DNA of 64,000 bases, from assembly GCA_947085255.1 (NCBI GenBank), contig CAMTVQ010000001.1:499730-563729 (forward strand). Direction: 5' to 3'. Of the stretch, positions 61,958 to 64,000 are shown piece by piece. Below the pieces are notes generated by a model, which was not told where the DNA came from, ran no database searches, and saw only the letters and a list, made by a program, of their open reading frames with translations. Position 1 is the first letter of the stretch; each line of letters opens with the position of its first letter. This DNA comes from CAMTVQ01 sp947085255. Lineage in GTDB: Bacteria; Bacteroidota; Bacteroidia; Sphingobacteriales; Sphingobacteriaceae. Both the position numbers and the translations under genes were made by a program.

Positions 61958-64000
61958 ATGGAAAAAATCTACACAATAGCCCAAAGGGCTAATATTCTCT
62001 TCTTATTTCTATTTACTTTTATTCTATTGTTTCCTAAACAGGGGAAGACCCAAGACGTAAGCGGTAAATTGTTCTATTTTGCTTTTGCTGAAAATTCTTT
62101 AGGAATGAACTTTGCAGGAGTAAATGTAAAACTTTACTTTACTGGGTACTACGATACAGATATAAGAGTTAAATTTCCCAGCAAGCCAGGTTTTGGGACC
62201 CAAACATTTAGTCTTACGGGGGGCAGTTATGTGGCCTATGATTTTATAAGTCCTTCAGCAGGCGTAAATCCTAATTATGATCGCTACACTAATTATGAGA
62301 CGGTCCTAGGGAATGGGATAGAAATTTCATCAGACTTACCTATTAGTGTATATGCTGTTTTTTTTGAACAAGCTACCTCAGTAGAGGTGTCGACTGTTTT
62401 ACCAGTAGAACAATTAGGTAAAGAATATATAACTGCTGCTTATCGTGAGATTGATGATGTAAAAGCCCATTCACGACTTACCGTTGTTGCAACAGAAAAC
62501 AACACCAATGTTACCTTTACGCTCCCTAATTATACGTGGACTTCAACGGATGGTTTTGCTCTTAAGAGAGCACCATCTAGTCCTGCTTGGAACATTACTA
62601 TGAATAAAGGACAGACCTATTCTATACTTTCTAATGATAATGGTGCGGCTCAAAATTCTCCTGCTCCTGCTCCTGCTCCTGGTACTAATTTTAATAACTT
62701 AGGTTTAAATGGGGTAAAAATAGTTGCCGACAAGCCTATTGCTGTCATTGGCGGTGCTGATTGTACAAGAGCTGGAGATGTTGATTATCTAGGTTGTAGT
62801 GCTTGTGATATCACATTTTCTCAACTTAATCCAAAAAGCTCAATAAAAATACAAAATGGTGCAAACCGATTTGTTTCTACTCAAACGCTATTAAGAGCCA
62901 ACAATACTGTTGACCCTGGAAGAGCTAATTCCAGTATAGCTGATTATCTTATTATCATTGCTTACGAAAATAATACGGTCGTAAATATAACAGGAAAGGC
63001 TACTGCAACTCAAACACTTAACGCACAGCAATATTGGAAATATGAATCTCCAGGACAACAACTAAGTATTAACAACCCTGGAAGAACAGACCATATAATT
63101 GAATCTAATAAACCTGTTCAAATAGTTCAAATAGAAAAAGGATTTTATTGTGACAATGTAAATGGAGACCCTTCCCAAATGACCATATTCCAAGAATCAT
63201 TATGGAAAGACAATTACATATTAGTGAATCCTTCTGATGCTGTTGCCTCCTTTCCTCAAAATTTTATTACGTTTATTGTTAAAGAGATACCAGCTAATAA
63301 TTCCAGATCAAGTATGGTATTAAATTTGAATGGTGCCAATGTACCTGTTCCTAATACTTGGACACAATATGGCACTACGCCTTATTGGTGGAACAGGATA
63401 CCGCTTTCTGGAGTAGGTGTACTTAAAGCAAAAGGAGTAAACCCTTTTGCTTTCTACTCGTCAGGGTCATTTACAGGACCTGGTTCTTATGGTTTCATGG
63501 GTGGTGCAACTTGCGACATGCAAGCTTTTGGAGGCGCAGATACTGCCAATGTATGTAATGGAGATAGCACACATTTTAGATTAGACTCTGTACATAATGG
63601 CGTTGTTACTAAGCCTGCTGTACACCCTACCTATACCAATCCTATTTACAGATGGCGTATAGATTTAAACAAAGATGGCGCATATAATAACAATACCGCA
63701 GGAGACCCTGCTGATTTAGCAGGTCCTACACCTCGTTACTTATTTACTGCAGCAGGCATTTATAATGTAATTTTAGAACTTACCGATGTAGCAGGTTGTT
63801 TTGACAGGGATACTTTTAGTGTAACTGTAATATCCGACATTGCTAAACCTGTTGTTGTTGGTCCTAATGCTATTTGCGATGGAGATAGTATACAACTTAC
63901 TGCAAGTAACGATTTAACAAATGGTCGATTTGTATGGACAGACCCCTATAACAATGCACGTATTTTTGGTACCGATAGCAGCATACTAAAAGGAAAACCA
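61958..64000 (+). CDS. Large IgGFc-binding/PKD surface protein, 3' end missing
   Basis: The frame is open from ATG 61958 to the window end (681 codons, no stop). A signal peptide (ANILFLFLFTFILLFPKQGKTQ) is followed by an IgGFc-binding-type N-terminal domain (about 35-520, with SLTGGSYVAYDFISPSAG, then SDLPISVYAVFFEQATSVE, then IVADKPIAVIGGADCTRAG). A small SPAPAPAPG linker interrupts it near 234-242. A PKD domain follows at about 565-630 (YRWRIDLNKDGAYNNN, YLFTAAGIYNVILELTD). Such proteins are usually T9SS or gliding-associated surface proteins with a sorting domain far downstream; that part is not in the window. Confidence 0.85.
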   Translation, partial: MEKIYTIAQRANILFLFLFTFILLFPKQGKTQDVSGKLFYFAFAENSLGMNFAGVNVKLYFTGYYDTDIRVKFPSKPGFGTQTFSLTGGSYVAYDFISPSAGVNPNYDRYTNYETVLGNGIEISSDLPISVYAVFFEQATSVEVSTVLPVEQLGKEYITAAYREIDDVKAHSRLTVVATENNTNVTFTLPNYTWTSTDGFALKRAPSSPAWNITMNKGQTYSILSNDNGAAQNSPAPAPAPGTNFNNLGLNGVKIVADKPIAVIGGADCTRAGDVDYLGCSACDITFSQLNPKSSIKIQNGANRFVSTQTLLRANNTVDPGRANSSIADYLIIIAYENNTVVNITGKATATQTLNAQQYWKYESPGQQLSINNPGRTDHIIESNKPVQIVQIEKGFYCDNVNGDPSQMTIFQESLWKDNYILVNPSDAVASFPQNFITFIVKEIPANNSRSSMVLNLNGANVPVPNTWTQYGTTPYWWNRIPLSGVGVLKAKGVNPFAFYSSGSFTGPGSYGFMGGATCDMQAFGGADTANVCNGDSTHFRLDSVHNGVVTKPAVHPTYTNPIYRWRIDLNKDGAYNNNTAGDPADLAGPTPRYLFTAAGIYNVILELTDVAGCFDRDTFSVTVISDIAKPVVVGPNAICDGDSIQLTASNDLTNGRFVWTDPYNNARIFGTDSSILKGKP

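Overview
The window is chromosomal DNA from a member of the Bacteroidota, most like the Chitinophagales or Sphingobacteriales; I cannot name a species. Four things point there. Several secreted proteins end in type IX secretion (T9SS) sorting domains, and a PorV/PorQ-family protein is present. The core genes are in typical Bacteroidota forms: Mpl, the alternative GlmU-like enzyme, type B L31, an Hc1-like histone, an alpha-oxoamine synthase and type II dehydroquinase. Promoters fit TTTG-N19/20-TAnnTTTG, seen complete at four genes. The DNA is AT-rich and tightly packed. I found no rRNA, tRNA, CRISPR array, transposase or prophage.

Layout. 1-1916 is the 3' end of a GloVer-repeat T9SS cargo gene. 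2060-15416 is a long minus-strand block: rpmE, GlmU-like, tpiA, prmA, a 1471-residue exported protein, mpl, ftsK and lolA, then a terminator and a small two-gene unit. 15597-20718 runs on the plus strand and looks accessory: a membrane-anchored propeller protein, a self-inhibited Fic protein, a broken DUF1801 gene, a membrane protein and an Fe-S-type uracil-DNA glycosylase. 20863-27479 is minus-strand: tsaB, a TauE/SafE permease, an S41 peptidase, the rpmH-rnpA-yidD cluster and tex. A DEAD-box helicase, a hybrid kinase and an S9 peptidase lead to a TetR-TolC-MFP-RND efflux operon ending at 34328.

41018-45164 is a patch of two secreted proteins and a lipoprotein. It has an orphan 5' end of purB on its left and the intact purB on its right, and it ends in a 22-bp inverted repeat. 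After purB and an Nfu scaffold gene comes a four-gene kinase-CheR-CheB-kinase operon on the minus strand, then tyrS. 54246-60064 is housekeeping on the plus strand (ACP phosphodiesterase family, PorV/PorQ, aroQ, ligA, a small protein, dapA). The window closes with an Hc1-like histone gene, an alpha-oxoamine synthase gene and the 5' part of a large IgGFc-binding/PKD surface protein gene.

The least explained signal is in the gaps between genes. Five intergenic spots carry short tandem repeats with a fixed 7-bp period but different unit sequences. Some units are shared between distant spots, and one array supplies the start codon of aroQ. Next in interest are the split purB trace, several genes whose -7 box lies 4-8 bases before the start codon (probably leaderless), and palindromic REP-like elements.
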